Source of the DNA: P52-10 sp041397365
GTDB taxonomy: Bacteria > Pseudomonadota > Alphaproteobacteria > Rhizobiales > Xanthobacteraceae
Length of the DNA stretch: 64,000 bases
Assembly (NCBI GenBank): GCA_041397365.1
Contig: JAWKWT010000012.1
Location: forward strand, 44,287-108,286
Direction of reading: 5' to 3'
The position numbers and the translations under genes were made by a program. The notes under the pieces are model-generated. The model worked only from the letters and a program-made list of their open reading frames with translations, had not been told where the DNA came from and searched no databases. Positions 35,136 through 44,822 of the stretch are shown in pieces (the first letter of the stretch is position 1; every line of letters starts with the position of its first letter).

Positions 35136-36827
35136 ATGACGGCAGACTGGCGCAGCCGCGCGGGCACGAGCTTTGCCTGCCAGAAACAGGTCGCGACCGG
35201 CAGTCGCGGCGTGGTCGTGAGCAATCATCCGCTGGCCTCGGCGGCGGGCGCGGAAATGCTCGCCGCCGGCGGCAACGCCATCGATGCCGCGATCGCGACA
35301 CTGTTCACGCTGACGGTTGTGGAGCCGATGATGGTCGGCATCATCGGCGGCGGCATCGCGCATATCCGCCTCGCCGATGGCAGCCATCGATTTATCGACG
35401 GGCAGAGCACGGTGCCGCTCGCGGTGCGGCCGGACACCTATCGCTCCAGGCCCGGCTCTGCGCATGACGTGTTCGACACGGTGGACGACGAGAATCTGAA
35501 CGGGCCGCGCGCGGTCGCCACGCCCGGCTCGCTGAAAGCCTGGTGCGAAACGCTTGAACGGTTCGGCACCATGAGCCTCGCCGATGTCATGCAGCCGGCG
35601 ATCAAGCATGCCGCGCGCGGTTTCGCGGCGACGCCCTATCTGCACGAATGCATCGTCGATGGCGCGAGCGAGATGCGCAAGGACAAGCCGATCTCGACGA
35701 TCTATCTGCCGGACGGCGAGCCGCTGAAGGCCGGCGCGCGCGTCGTGCAATCCGAATATGCCGAGACGCTGCGCTATATCGCGCAGCACGGATCGGCCGC
35801 GCTTTACGAAGGCGCGCTCGGCGACGTTCTCGTCGACTACATGAAAGCCAATCGCGGCTTCATCACGCGCGACGATCTCAGCTGGTACAAAACCGCCGAG
35901 CGCGCGCCGATCAAGGCCGACTATCGCGGCTGGGAAATTCTCGGGCCGCCGCCGCCGGCCGCCTCCGGCGTGCATATCGCGCAGATGCTGAATATCCTCG
36001 AAGGCTACGACGTCGCGGCCATGGGGTTCGGCACGGCCGAGACGATCCACCTTCTGGCGGAAGTGCTGAAGATCGCCTTCGCCGACCGCGCGGCGGCGAG
36101 CGGCGATCCGGATTTCATCAACGTGCCGGTGGAGCGGCTGACCTCGAAGGACTATGCCGCCGAGCGGCGCGGCGCGATCGATCCGACGCGTGCGCAGGCG
36201 TGGGATGCGGGCGTGCAGCAGCTTGAGAGCGCGCACACCACGCATATGACCGCGGCCGATGCGTTCGGCAATGTGGTTGCGACCACGCAGACCATCAACA
36301 ATCTGTTCGGCGCGAAAATCCTGATTCCGGGGCTCGGCACGGTGCCCAACAACTACATGAATCTCTATGACCCGCGGCCGGGTCATGCGCTGTCGCTCGC
36401 GCCGGGCAAGCGCGTCACCACCTCGATGTCGCCGATGATGGCGCTGCGCGACGGCAAATTGCGCTACGCGCTCGGCCTGCCGGGCGGCAAGCGCATTTTC
36501 CCCAGCGCGTTTCAGGCGCTGGTCAATCTGATCGATCACGGCATGAGCTTGCAGGAGGCGGTGGAAGCGCCGCGCGTGTGGACCGAAGGCAATGCGCTGG
36601 AGGTCGAGCAGGCGGTGCCGCTGCCGGTTCGCGAGGCGCTGAAGGCGCGGGGACATGATGTGCTGCCGGTCGCCACCGTCGCCGGCGGCATGAACGGCAT
36701 TGCCTTTCACGAGGATGGAACGATGTACGGCTCGGCCTGCTGGCGCGCCGACGGAACGCCGGTCGCGTTGGCGGGTGGCCTGGCGAAGCCCGGCGTCCGT
36801 TTCCGCATCGACCCGCTGCCGAGTTAA
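35136..36827 (+). CDS. Gamma-glutamyltransferase family protein, 563 aa
   Basis: Ntn-hydrolase that self-cleaves before a threonine. The large-subunit start GVVVSNHPLASAAGAEMLAAGGNAIDAAIA (in parts) and GIIGGG are typical. The cleavage and nucleophile site is Thr368 in AHTTHMTAADAFGN. In the small subunit, LPGGKRIFPSAFQALVNLIDHG fits. It starts at ATG 35136 after GGGAGGGGC. No signal peptide is evident, unlike periplasmic GGT; such cytoplasmic relatives act on oxamates, cephalosporins or glutathione analogues. Intact. Confidence 0.92.
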   Translation: MTADWRSRAGTSFACQKQVATGSRGVVVSNHPLASAAGAEMLAAGGNAIDAAIATLFTLTVVEPMMVGIIGGGIAHIRLADGSHRFIDGQSTVPLAVRPDTYRSRPGSAHDVFDTVDDENLNGPRAVATPGSLKAWCETLERFGTMSLADVMQPAIKHAARGFAATPYLHECIVDGASEMRKDKPISTIYLPDGEPLKAGARVVQSEYAETLRYIAQHGSAALYEGALGDVLVDYMKANRGFITRDDLSWYKTAERAPIKADYRGWEILGPPPPAASGVHIAQMLNILEGYDVAAMGFGTAETIHLLAEVLKIAFADRAAASGDPDFINVPVERLTSKDYAAERRGAIDPTRAQAWDAGVQQLESAHTTHMTAADAFGNVVATTQTINNLFGAKILIPGLGTVPNNYMNLYDPRPGHALSLAPGKRVTTSMSPMMALRDGKLRYALGLPGGKRIFPSAFQALVNLIDHGMSLQEAVEAPRVWTEGNALEVEQAVPLPVREALKARGHDVLPVATVAGGMNGIAFHEDGTMYGSACWRADGTPVALAGGLAKPGVRFRIDPLPS

Positions 36828-36896
36828 TCTGCGGCCTCAATAGCGACACAGGCGCGTTCTACCGGACGCCGGGTTTGACAATTTGTCTGATGTGAA

Positions 36897-37307
36897 ATGG
36901 TGCAGGGGCGCGTGTCGGGGACTGTTCGGGTTGTGTTGCTTGCAATGCTGGCGCTGGGGCTCGCGGGCTGCGCCGGCGCGCCCGGCCGCGGCTTCGACGA
37001 AAGCGCGGTGTTCGCCGATCCGGCGCATTATTCGCTCTATGATTGCAAGCAGCTCGCCGCCGCGCATCAAACGCATGCGGCGCGGGTGGAGGAACTGAAG
37101 CGCCTGATGGCCAAGGCGGAGACCGGTCCGGCCGGCAGCGTCATGTCGGAACTGGCCTACCGCTCCGACTATCTGTCCGCGCAGGCGCAGCTCAAGGCCG
37201 TCAACGCGCGCGACGGCGCGCAACCGATGCGGTTCCGAAGGGGCGGCGCAAAATCCCGCGCCGGCTGGCCAGAGCACCGGGCGGCTCTACTGATCGGTGT
37301 TGCCTGA
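36897..37307 (+). CDS. Hypothetical lipoprotein, ~130 aa (3' part possibly frameshifted)
   Basis: Lipoprotein signal with lipobox LAGC at ~21-24, then a conserved-looking body (FADPAHYSLYDCKQLAAAH, LMAKAETGPAGSVMSELAYRSDYL). After LKAVNAR (~37205) the frame becomes less protein-like. The alternative frame gives RNRCGSEGAAQNPAPAGQ and a stop at 37291-37293, so a single-base error near 37205-37215 is likely. Function unknown. It ends against the convergent FAD monooxygenase. Confidence 0.7.
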   Translation: MVQGRVSGTVRVVLLAMLALGLAGCAGAPGRGFDESAVFADPAHYSLYDCKQLAAAHQTHAARVEELKRLMAKAETGPAGSVMSELAYRSDYLSAQAQLKAVNARDGAQPMRFRRGGAKSRAGWPEHRAALLIGVA

Positions 37308-38532
37308 GATGTCGGGACGCCAGCCATAGAGCCAGTCCCGTTGCGCCATCAGGCGCGCCCCGCCGAGGAGCTTCATCGTCAGGTCGCGCGCGGTCGCGAC
37401 CGGTTCGGGCAGGTGGAAGATCCCGCCGGACTGCGCCGTCACGCGCTGCACGCGGGCGACGCGCGCGCGCCGCAGCTCCGCATAGCGCCGAAAGGCCTGG
37501 CTCGGATCGTCGTGTTGCGACAGCAATGCTGCGAGCATCGCTGCGTCCTCGATTGCCATCGCCGCGCCCTGGGCCGCGAAGGGCGGCATCGCGTGCGAGG
37601 CGTCGCCGATCAGCGCGACGCGGCCTTGTGTGAATTCCGCAAACGGCATCTTGAACAGCGGCCATTTCGTCCATGACGGAACGGCCGCGATGATCGCGCG
37701 GACGTCGTTCGTCCAGCGGAGACTTTCGATATAGAAGGAAACGGCGTCCGGATCGCCGGCGTCATTCGGGTCGGGTCGGGTTTCCGCGCCGGGCAGGATC
37801 GCCACCACGTTGAGAAGCCCGCGCTCCCGCATCGGATAGGCGACCAGATGCGCGCCGCTGTCGAGCCAAGTCATGACGCTGTTCATGACGCTGTCGCCAC
37901 GAAGCGACGATGGCAGCGCGTCGGTCGTGGCCATGCCGCGCCATGCGACATAGCCGGTGAACGCCGCATGCGTCCGGAAAACCTGCTCGCGCAGGCGCGA
38001 CCAGACGCCGTCCGCGCCGATCAGCGCGGCGGCTTGCAGGTGGATTCTTTGCGCGGCCGTTCGGCAAACGATATTCACCTCGGCGGGCGTGGTCTCTACC
38101 CGCTCGAACGCCGTTTCCAGTCGCAATTCGATCTGCGGAAAATCGCGCAGGCGCGCCAGCAGGGCGGATTGCAGTTCGGCGCGGTGCAAAACCCAATAGG
38201 GCGCGCCGTAGCGGGCGGCGCCGCCCGGTCCGAGCGGCATGCGCAGGATTTCCGCGCCGCTACGGGCGCGCATGATGCGGATGTCGGCAGGCGCGATCAC
38301 CCGCGCGGCGAGGAGCGGCTCCAGCCCCAGCTCGATGAGGATGCGGCTCGCATTGGGCGAAAGTTGCAGGCCCGCACCGGTCTCTTCCAGGCGCGGCGCG
38401 CGATCGATGAAGCGTGACGTCGAAGCGCCGTTTCGCCAGCGCGATCGCCGCGGTCAGGCCGGCGATGCCTGCGCCGGCGACAACGATCCTGCGCGAGGCC
38501 GGCGTCAGGCCGCCTTGTCCTTCAGCGCGCAT
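37287..38532 (-). CDS. FAD-dependent monooxygenase (salicylate hydroxylase-like), ~414 aa (one indel as assembled)
   Basis: Class A aromatic hydroxylase. From ATG 38532, RIVVAGAGIAGLTAAIALAK gives the GxGxxG FAD motif. The frame breaks near 38408-38413, where one extra base hides the following D-R-A-P-R-L-E-E-T-G-A-G-L-Q-L-S segment. It then continues IMRARSG..., with the DG motif LIGADGVWSRLRE and GD motif GRVALIGDASHAMPPF both present. Likely uses NADH to hydroxylate an aromatic acid. It overlaps the zinc-finger gene by 28 bases at the start, so the two are coupled. Confidence 0.83.
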
Positions 38533-38750
38533 TCCGGCGGCCGCGACTCGGTGGGGGCCAGATCCTTGGCGTAGCGATAGAGCGTCGAGCAATAGGGGCA
38601 GATGATCTCGCGATCGTTGCCCATGTCGAGAAAGACATGCGGATGATCGAATGGCGGCCGCGCGCCGACACACATGAATTCGGTCGCGCCGATCTCGATG
38701 ACGGAAACACCCGCATCATTCTGGAAGTGGGGAACGACGTGATCGGCCAT
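38505..38750 (-). CDS. Zinc-finger domain protein (zf-CHCC, NDUFS6-like), 81 aa
   Basis: Small protein with a CHCC zinc site: FMCVGARPPFDHPHVFLDMG (Cys, His) and ICPYCSTLYRY (two Cys). It is related to the mitochondrial complex I accessory subunit NDUFS6 and common in alphaproteobacteria, where it may bind complex I. Start 38750. Downstream it overlaps the FAD monooxygenase. Confidence 0.88.
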   Translation of the reverse strand: MADHVVPHFQNDAGVSVIEIGATEFMCVGARPPFDHPHVFLDMGNDREIICPYCSTLYRYAKDLAPTESRPPECALKDKAA

Positions 38751-39039
38751 CTCAAAACCTCGACAAAATCCGCAAGGCCGGCGAAAGGAGCAAACCCCGC
38801 CGGCACGAGCAGCGTTTAGCATAGTTCCGGCGGTTTCCAATTCCCAGCGGTGGAAACCTGTCCCGCGATTTGCGCCGACGCAGCATTTGCGTCGCTGACC
38901 GACAAATTCGACACAATCTGCGGGTTTAGGAAGACCGTCTTTGGTCGCACCCGTCAGAGTTGCGCTGGCGGAGGGCGTGGTTATCTGTTGTGCGGCCCCA
39001 TGTGACGGGGCGCATGATTCCCGGAGCGGAACGGACCGC
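38751..39039. other. Divergent intergenic region, ~290 bp
   Basis: Promoter space between the zinc-finger gene and the membrane-protein gene at 39040. No repeats, hairpins with T-runs or RNA genes seen. Confidence 0.35.
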
Positions 39040-40151
39040 ATGAACGCGCGCGCACGGCTTCTTCTCAGTCTCGCAAGTCTTGCGGCCTGCGCCGTCGCCC
39101 TGGCGGTGGTGGTACCGCAGGCGCGCGATGCCGCGGCGACTTTTCTGGTGCAGGATGATCCGGCCGCCTTGAGCGACCTCCAGCTTCGGCGGGCGACGAA
39201 GGCGGACCCCGCGCTGGTGGAACGTGAAATCGATCTGGCATTGGCCGACGGCGACACCGATCTGGCGAGCAGTTTTGTTGATCTTGCCGCCGCGCAGGGA
39301 CTCCCTCTGTCGTCCGACCAGATCGCGCGCGTTCAGGACGCCGTGGCAGAAGCGGGCTCGGTGTCGCATCTGGCGGGGCGGTTCACGACCGGGTTCCTGA
39401 CCGGCGACGTCAGCGATGTCGCAAGCTTCAGCGGTACGGTCGCCGGCGACCTGTTCACCTTCGGCGATATCCGCGACGTCGTCCGCGAAAGCCATCGGCT
39501 GGCGACCGGCGCGGAGGCGGACAGCCTGGTTCTCGCCCTGGCGGCGGTCGGCCTCGCGGTCACCGCCGGCACCTATGCCTCGGTCGGCACCGCGAGCCCC
39601 GCGCGCGCAGGTCTGAGCCTGTTCAAGGGCGCCCGCAAGAGCGCGCGGCTCTCCGCCGGCCTCACAGACTGGGCGCGGCGCTCGGCCGCCGGCATCGTCG
39701 ACACGGCCGCGCTGCGGCGGGCGGCCGGCAGCGCTTCGGTCACGCGCCCGCTCGAATCGGCCGGCGCGATCAAGGCGGCGATCCGCACCGAGAAAGCCGG
39801 GCTGATGGTCGCGGCGCTGAAAGATGTCGGGCAGGTCGGACGCAAGGCGGGAACGCGGACGGCGCTCGATGTCGTCAAGGTCGCGGACAATCGAAGGACC
39901 TCGCCCGCGCGGCGCGGCTGGCGGGATCGAAAGGCAGCCAGACCCGCGCGCTCCTGAAGGTGCTCGGCCGCGGCGCGCTGCTGCTGACGGCCGGCGCGTT
40001 CCAGCTCGCGAGCTGGATTTTCTCCGCGCTGCTTTTCATCCTGGGCCTCGTCGTCTCGATCAAATCGCTGACCGAGCGGCTGACCTTCGCCTGGCTGCGG
40101 CGTGCGCGCGAGCGGCGTTTGCGGAACGCAGCCATGGGCGCTAGAGCATGA
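39040..40151 (+). CDS. Hypothetical membrane protein, ~370 aa (one indel as assembled)
   Basis: Begins with a membrane anchor (ARLLLSLASLAACAVALAVV, ~5-24). A long Ala-rich helical middle follows (LALADGDTDLASSFVDLAA and similar), with small hydrophobic stretches ~165-185. The frame breaks near 39892, where one missing C turns DNPKDLARAARLAGSKG into nonsense. It continues in the other frame to a C-terminal membrane segment (LTAGAFQLASWIFSALLFIL) and basic end RRARERRLRNAAMGARA. Family not recognised beyond a conserved alphaproteobacterial hypothetical. Its stop lies inside the following repeat. Confidence 0.7.
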
Positions 40152-40192
40152 TCCCGAAAAGTGGGAACCGGTTTTCGGAACAGATCATGCTC
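40144..40192. repeat. Dispersed GATCATGC palindrome
   Basis: GAGCATGATCCCGAAAAGTG...CGGTTTTCGGAACAGATCATGCTC, about 49 bases and largely self-complementary. It overlaps the end of the upstream gene by 8 bases. Confidence 0.85.
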
Positions 40193-40296
40193 AAACAGGA
40201 ATGTAAGACGTGAGGTGCTTCAACCGGAACAGATCGCGCGCTATGGCTTGATCCTCTCCCGCGATATCCTCTCCCACAACGCGCTGAACCTGCCTT

Positions 40297-41043
40297 ATGC
40301 CCAGCTTCCATCATGGTGACGTCGAGATCGCCTATCTCGACGAAGGCGAGGGCGATCCGATCGTCCTCGTGCATGGCTTTGCGTCCACCAAGGACGTGAA
40401 CTGGGTCTATCCGACCTGGGTGTCGCTGCTGCGCCAGTCCGGCCGCCGCGTGATCGCGCTCGATAATCGCGGGCACGGGGAATCGACCAAGCTCTACAAT
40501 CCGGAAGATTATCATATCGGCGCGATGGCGGGCGATGTCCGCGCGCTGCTGGATCATCTGTCGCTCGCCAGCGCCGACATCATGGGCTATTCGCTCGGCG
40601 GCCGCATCACCGCGTTTCTGGCCTGCCACCATGCGGGCCGCGTCCGCCGCGCGATTTTCGGCGGCATCGGTATCGGGCTGATCGCCGGCGGCGGCCCCGG
40701 CGAGAATGTCGCGGCGGCGCTGGAGGCAGACTCGTTGCAATCGGTGCCGGACCGGATGGGCCGGATGTTCCGCGCCTTCGCCGATCAGACCCGCTCGGAC
40801 CGGCGCGCGCTCGCCGCGTGCCTGCGCGGCTCGCGGCGGCTGATGACGCGCGAGGAGGCGGCGTCGATTTCCGTGCCGGTGCTGATCGCGGTCGGCACGA
40901 CGGACGATATCGCAGGGTCCGCGCACGAGCTTGCACAGATCATTCCCGGCTCGCAGGTGCTGGACATTCCGCGCCGCGATCATATGCGCGCCGTCGGCGA
41001 CAAGGTCTACAAAGAGGGCGTTCTGGCGTTCCTGTCGGCTTAG
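40297..41043 (+). CDS. Alpha/beta hydrolase, 248 aa
   Basis: Soluble alpha/beta-fold hydrolase. Oxyanion start VLVHGFAS (~23-30), ALDNRGHGES, nucleophile elbow GYSLGGR with Ser near residue 97, catalytic Asp in VGTTDD and His in RRDHMRAVGD. Small size without a long lid resembles esterases or C-C bond hydrolases; the substrate is unknown. The stop codon lies in the inverted repeat that follows. Confidence 0.9.
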   Translation: MPSFHHGDVEIAYLDEGEGDPIVLVHGFASTKDVNWVYPTWVSLLRQSGRRVIALDNRGHGESTKLYNPEDYHIGAMAGDVRALLDHLSLASADIMGYSLGGRITAFLACHHAGRVRRAIFGGIGIGLIAGGGPGENVAAALEADSLQSVPDRMGRMFRAFADQTRSDRRALAACLRGSRRLMTREEAASISVPVLIAVGTTDDIAGSAHELAQIIPGSQVLDIPRRDHMRAVGDKVYKEGVLAFLSA

Positions 41044-41147
41044 ATCAGTTTCGGTTTTCGTTGAATCGCGAAACTGATCTAAGTTTTTGGTGTGTCGCGT
41101 TTTCTTCACGCGAACCGGTATCCACTTCGCTCGAAAACGCTCTAGCG
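41041..41147. repeat. Two adjacent dispersed palindromes between convergent genes
   Basis: TAGATCAGTTTCG (41041-41053) pairs perfectly over 13 bases with CGAAACTGATCTA (41069-41081) and contains the hydrolase stop codon. A second element, CGCGTTTTCTTCACGCGAACCGGTA...TCGAAAACGCTCT (about 41096-41147), is a well-known repeat of Rhizobiales genomes. Together they may act as a bidirectional terminator. Confidence 0.75.
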
Positions 41148-42509
41148 CCTGCCCGGAGCATTCTCGAAACGCCGCAGGACGATCAGCAGCAGCACGAAGC
41201 TCGCCGTCCAGACGATGCGCGAGCCGTAGCGGTCATGCGGGCCGGAGAGCCCGCCGCAGATGACGGCATTGCCGAGCAGCGCCAGCGTCACCGTGCCCGC
41301 GAGAATCGTCAGGTCGTCGCGGTGCCGCCGCCAGAGCGCGTGTGCGAGCCAGGCGGCGAGCAGCAGCATCGACAGCCACGCGACCGGAACATGGATTGCG
41401 TTCCATCGCTCGACATGCAGTTCGCCACGATGCTGGCGCGACGCATGCATCAGGTCGGCCTGATAGGGCAGATAGCGTTCGATGATCCGGTGCGTATGCA
41501 TCAGGTCGTTGTGGACGCCTTCGCCGGTCGCCACCATCGCGATCTGTCGCGCGGCTGAGGTTGCGACCGAGACGAGGTTCTGGAGCGGATAGTCGCGCAG
41601 CGAACCCAGCACGATGTGCTTCATTTCCTCGCCGAGCCCGTCGAACCGGCCGAGATCGTTGAACGCGCCGCCGCCCCAGAGGAATTTGTCGCCGGTGTCG
41701 GGCAGCGAATGGCGATAGGGGCACAGCTTCAGCTTCTCGGTGGCGCAGTGATCGTCGAGATAGCGCGTGACGATTCCGTCCTGAAGGATGCGGCCGAACA
41801 GGATGCCGTAGCCACCTGGCGTCCATGCGACCTTTCCCGACATCATGAAATTCGCGGCGAGCAGCATCAGCGCGCCGGCGATCACCGACACGCTGCCGCG
41901 CACCGCGCCGGCGAGGGAGATGCGCTCTCGCAACATCGGACGAACGATCCATGCGCAGAGCGACAGCCCGAACAGGACGCCGAGCGTCGCATTGTGCGTG
42001 CCGGCCGAGAACGCGGTGAAGACGATCAGCGCGCAACGCTCCGTCCGCGAGAACGCCTCGCCATGCGCGACGATCAGAAAGAAGGAGAGCACCGCAAGCC
42101 CCGCGAAAATATCGGTGAGCAGCAGGCTGGTGAGAAACGGCAGCGCGGTCACGAGCGACAGCGCCAGGCAGACGACCACGAGCTGCAATGGCCGCGCAAG
42201 GCCGAACACGCGCAGCGTGCAGAGCAGGATCCAGAGCGTGGCGAGCGCCTGTATCTTGACGTTCAGCCAGAAGCGGGTGGTCTCGCCGAGATGCAGATAA
42301 TAGCCGAACACGGTCGAGCGGCTGGGAACGAGATAGCCTTCATACCAGCGCGCGATATAGCCGCCGGTGTCGTATTGCAGCAGCGGATATCCGTTCCAGA
42401 GTGCCGGCGCGATGAGGGCGAGCGGCAGCATCATCGCCGCGACCATTGCGGCGATCTGGCCCCATGAGCGCCTGCCGTCCGCAAGCGCGGTCGCCGCTGT
42501 CCCCCTCAT
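41142..42509 (-). CDS. Hypothetical polytopic membrane protein, 455 aa
   Basis: About ten predicted membrane helices with a polar periplasmic-looking loop (~235-345, TRYLDDHCATEKLKLCPYRH and LWGGGAFNDLG). The layout resembles membrane glycosyltransferases or O-antigen/mannosyltransferase-like proteins, but no DD/DE motif of GT-C enzymes is convincing (QYDTGGYIARW ~45 is the best candidate). I do not assign function. Alone on the minus strand. Confidence 0.75.
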   Translation of the reverse strand: MRGTAATALADGRRSWGQIAAMVAAMMLPLALIAPALWNGYPLLQYDTGGYIARWYEGYLVPSRSTVFGYYLHLGETTRFWLNVKIQALATLWILLCTLRVFGLARPLQLVVVCLALSLVTALPFLTSLLLTDIFAGLAVLSFFLIVAHGEAFSRTERCALIVFTAFSAGTHNATLGVLFGLSLCAWIVRPMLRERISLAGAVRGSVSVIAGALMLLAANFMMSGKVAWTPGGYGILFGRILQDGIVTRYLDDHCATEKLKLCPYRHSLPDTGDKFLWGGGAFNDLGRFDGLGEEMKHIVLGSLRDYPLQNLVSVATSAARQIAMVATGEGVHNDLMHTHRIIERYLPYQADLMHASRQHRGELHVERWNAIHVPVAWLSMLLLAAWLAHALWRRHRDDLTILAGTVTLALLGNAVICGGLSGPHDRYGSRIVWTASFVLLLIVLRRFENAPGRR

Positions 42510-42705
42510 CCGTCAGGCATATTGCGTCTTGGGAACCGGCGTGGCAATCCCGAGACGCGGTGCGCTGTAAACCATTGATTTCGCAGGTGAGTCTTGCTCT
42601 GCCGCGAACGATTTCACCGTGAACGCCGAATCCGCGAACGTTGTATCCTCGCGGAGCGGCATTATGTGCTAGGCTCTTTCTCCGACCACGCCGAAAGATA
42701 CGCCC

Positions 42706-43530
42706 ATGCAGAAGACCCAGCTCGATCCGCAGTCCATGCTCAGCAAGCTCGATCCCGTATGGGCGCATGTGCGACGGGAGGCGGAGGAAATCGTGCGGCG
42801 CGAGCCGGAGCTTGCGACGCTGATCTATTCGTCGGTCCTCAATCAGGAACGGCTCGAGGACTCGGTCGTTCACCGCGTGGCGGAGCGGCTCGATCACGCG
42901 GAACTGTCGGGCGACATGATCCGCAAGGCATATCAGGACGCGCTGCGCGACGAGCCGGACATCGGCAATGCGTTCCGCGCCGATCTCGTCGCGGTCTATG
43001 ATCGCGATCCGGCGACGTCGCGCTTCATCGATCCGCTTTTGTACTTCAAGGGCTTTCATGCGATCCAGGCGCATCGCCTCGCGCATTGGCTGTGGCGCAA
43101 GGGCCGCAAGGATTTCGCCTATTTCCTGCAAAGCCGTTCGTCGGTCGCCTTCCAGACCGACATCAATCCGGCGGCGCGCATCGGCCGCGGCATCTTCCTC
43201 GATCATGCGACGGGCTTCGTGATGGGTGAGACGGCCGTGATCGAAGACGACGTGTCGATCCTGCATGACGTGACGCTCGGCGGCACGGGCAAGGAGAACG
43301 AGGACCGTCACCCGAAGATCGGCCGCGGTGTCATGATCGGTGCGGGCGCAAAAATTCTCGGCAACATTCGCGTCGGCCATTGCGCGCGCATTGCGGCGGG
43401 CTCGGTGGTGGTCAAGCCGGTGCCGAACAATGTGACGGTGGCCGGCGTTCCGGCGAAAGTGGTCGGCACCGCCGGCTGCGCGGAGCCGTCGCGGACCATG
43501 GACCAGATGATGCTGGACGCCAGCGAATAG
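42706..43530 (+). CDS. cysE: Serine O-acetyltransferase, 274 aa
   Basis: First step of cysteine synthesis: acetyl-CoA + serine to O-acetylserine. The N-terminal helical SATase domain (VWAHVRREAEEIVRREPEL and FHAIQAHRLAHWLW) is complete. The left-handed beta-helix follows, with DINPAARIGRGIFLDHATG, VIEDDVSILHDVTLGGTGK and GAGAKILGNIRVGHCARIAAGS. The C-terminal tail ends MDQMMLDASE without the usual terminal Ile that inserts into CysK, so cysteine synthase complex formation may be weaker; this is an inference. Confidence 0.96.
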   Translation: MQKTQLDPQSMLSKLDPVWAHVRREAEEIVRREPELATLIYSSVLNQERLEDSVVHRVAERLDHAELSGDMIRKAYQDALRDEPDIGNAFRADLVAVYDRDPATSRFIDPLLYFKGFHAIQAHRLAHWLWRKGRKDFAYFLQSRSSVAFQTDINPAARIGRGIFLDHATGFVMGETAVIEDDVSILHDVTLGGTGKENEDRHPKIGRGVMIGAGAKILGNIRVGHCARIAAGSVVVKPVPNNVTVAGVPAKVVGTAGCAEPSRTMDQMMLDASE

Positions 43531-43631
43531 CGGCGCGCGAATTGGCTCTGGCGCTTCACGGCAACAGGCAATAAAGGGTTGGCGGAAACAATTCCGCGCG
43601 CTGTCGCGCAGGGACCGGGAGATTGATTGCC

Positions 43632-43847
43632 GTGGACGTGAAGGAAGTCAGGAAGCTCGACGCTTATCTCAAGAAGGTGTTCGGCAATCAGCGCGTGCGC
43701 GTGGTGCCGCGCCCGAAGAAGGACGACTCGGCCGAGGTCTATATCGGCGATGAGTTCATCGGCGTGCTGTTCGTCGATGACGAGGACGACGATCGTTCCT
43801 ATCAGTTCCAGATGGCCACTCTCGATACCGATCTGGACGAAGTCTGA
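43632..43847 (+). CDS. DUF3126 family protein, 71 aa
   Basis: Small acidic conserved alphaproteobacterial protein: MDVKEVRKLDAYLKKVFGN, VRVVPRPKKDDSAEVYIGDEF, VLFVDDEDDDRSYQFQM. It usually lies next to cysE, as here (101 bases). Function unknown. GTG 43632 is chosen because GGGAG lies ~11 bases upstream and the family starts MDVKEV; a TTG at 43623 is too close to that site. Confidence 0.88.
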   Translation: MDVKEVRKLDAYLKKVFGNQRVRVVPRPKKDDSAEVYIGDEFIGVLFVDDEDDDRSYQFQMATLDTDLDEV

Positions 43848-43853
43848 GTTCCA

Positions 43854-43901
43854 AGCATGATCCCGAAAAGCGGGAATCGGTTTTCGGATCAGATCATGCT
43901 C
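43854..43901. repeat. Dispersed GATCATGC palindrome
   Basis: AGCATGATCCCGAAAAGCGG...CGGTTTTCGGATCAGATCATGCTC, close match to the copies at 40144 and 62791. It lies between convergent genes. Confidence 0.85.
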
Positions 43902-43908
43902 AGGCAGG

Positions 43909-44622
43909 TTATTTCGCGCGGCTCTGCAATCGCGCGATGAGCGTATCCATCGCCTGCGCGACGCCGCGCCAATCCGACAAATAGCTCCGCGCGAAGCGGA
44001 ACGTCACGCTGGCGCCGTCGACACGGCGCTGGCTGAGACACGTTCCAGCCGTCATCGCGTCGCGCGTGCAGCGGGCGACGAAGGCGGGCGCGTCCGCCGT
44101 GAACAGATCCTCGCCGCGATAGGGCGTGTCGTCGCGGAAAGCCTGGCCGGTGAGCCCGTCCTGCGTCACCGCCTGCGGATCGACATAGCGCGGATAGATC
44201 GTGCGGGCGCGCTCCTGCGGCGTGACGACGTCCGCATCCGTCGAGATCGACAGAAAGATCCGGTTGGTGGCGTGGGTGTGTTCCGCGGTGTCGGAGGTGA
44301 CATGCCCGTGCGGAGCGGGCGGCGTCAGCGACGGATAGTCGAAGGCGAGATCGATCCGCTCCTGTGGGCCGGCGCGGCGCTGCATCCGCATGCGGATCGC
44401 GTCGGACGGTACGTTGAACAGGGCGCTTCCGATCGAGATCGGCAGCCGCTCGGGATCGCTCGACCCGCCCGCATGCCATGTCGGGCGCAGCAGATAGGCG
44501 ATCAGCCCGATCGCGCCCGCGCCGACGACGCAGGCGATGAGGATCAGCAGCCAGTTCGAGCGGGGCCGCCGGGCGGCGTTCGGAAGCGAGGCCGAAGACG
44601 AAAACGAATTCATGGGGACCAT
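43909..44622 (-). CDS. Hypothetical membrane-anchored protein, 237 aa
   Basis: A short cytoplasmic N-terminus, one membrane segment (~25-47, LLILIACVVGAGAIGLIAYL) and a ~190-residue periplasmic domain. Within it IDLAFDYPSLTPP and RIFLSISTDAD are beta-like, and a late CTRDAMTAGTCLSQRR has two cysteines. Conserved hypothetical type in Bradyrhizobiaceae; no function recognised. Confidence 0.7.
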   Translation of the reverse strand: MVPMNSFSSSASLPNAARRPRSNWLLILIACVVGAGAIGLIAYLLRPTWHAGGSSDPERLPISIGSALFNVPSDAIRMRMQRRAGPQERIDLAFDYPSLTPPAPHGHVTSDTAEHTHATNRIFLSISTDADVVTPQERARTIYPRYVDPQAVTQDGLTGQAFRDDTPYRGEDLFTADAPAFVARCTRDAMTAGTCLSQRRVDGASVTFRFARSYLSDWRGVAQAMDTLIARLQSRAK

Positions 44623-44822
44623 CTGCGGGGGCGGCGAATCAGCGACGACTATGCCACGCGCGATTCGGTCGTCCCGCTAAAACGCGCGTGAGGGCCCGCG
44701 AAAATTTCCGGTTCCGTGCGGCTGCGAGGCACGCGGCGTTAACCTTTTCTTAAGGATATGCTGGCGCGGGCGCGGGCCGTCTGCGATGCGTAAAGGCGTG
44801 GAAAACGGGGCCGCGCAGACCG

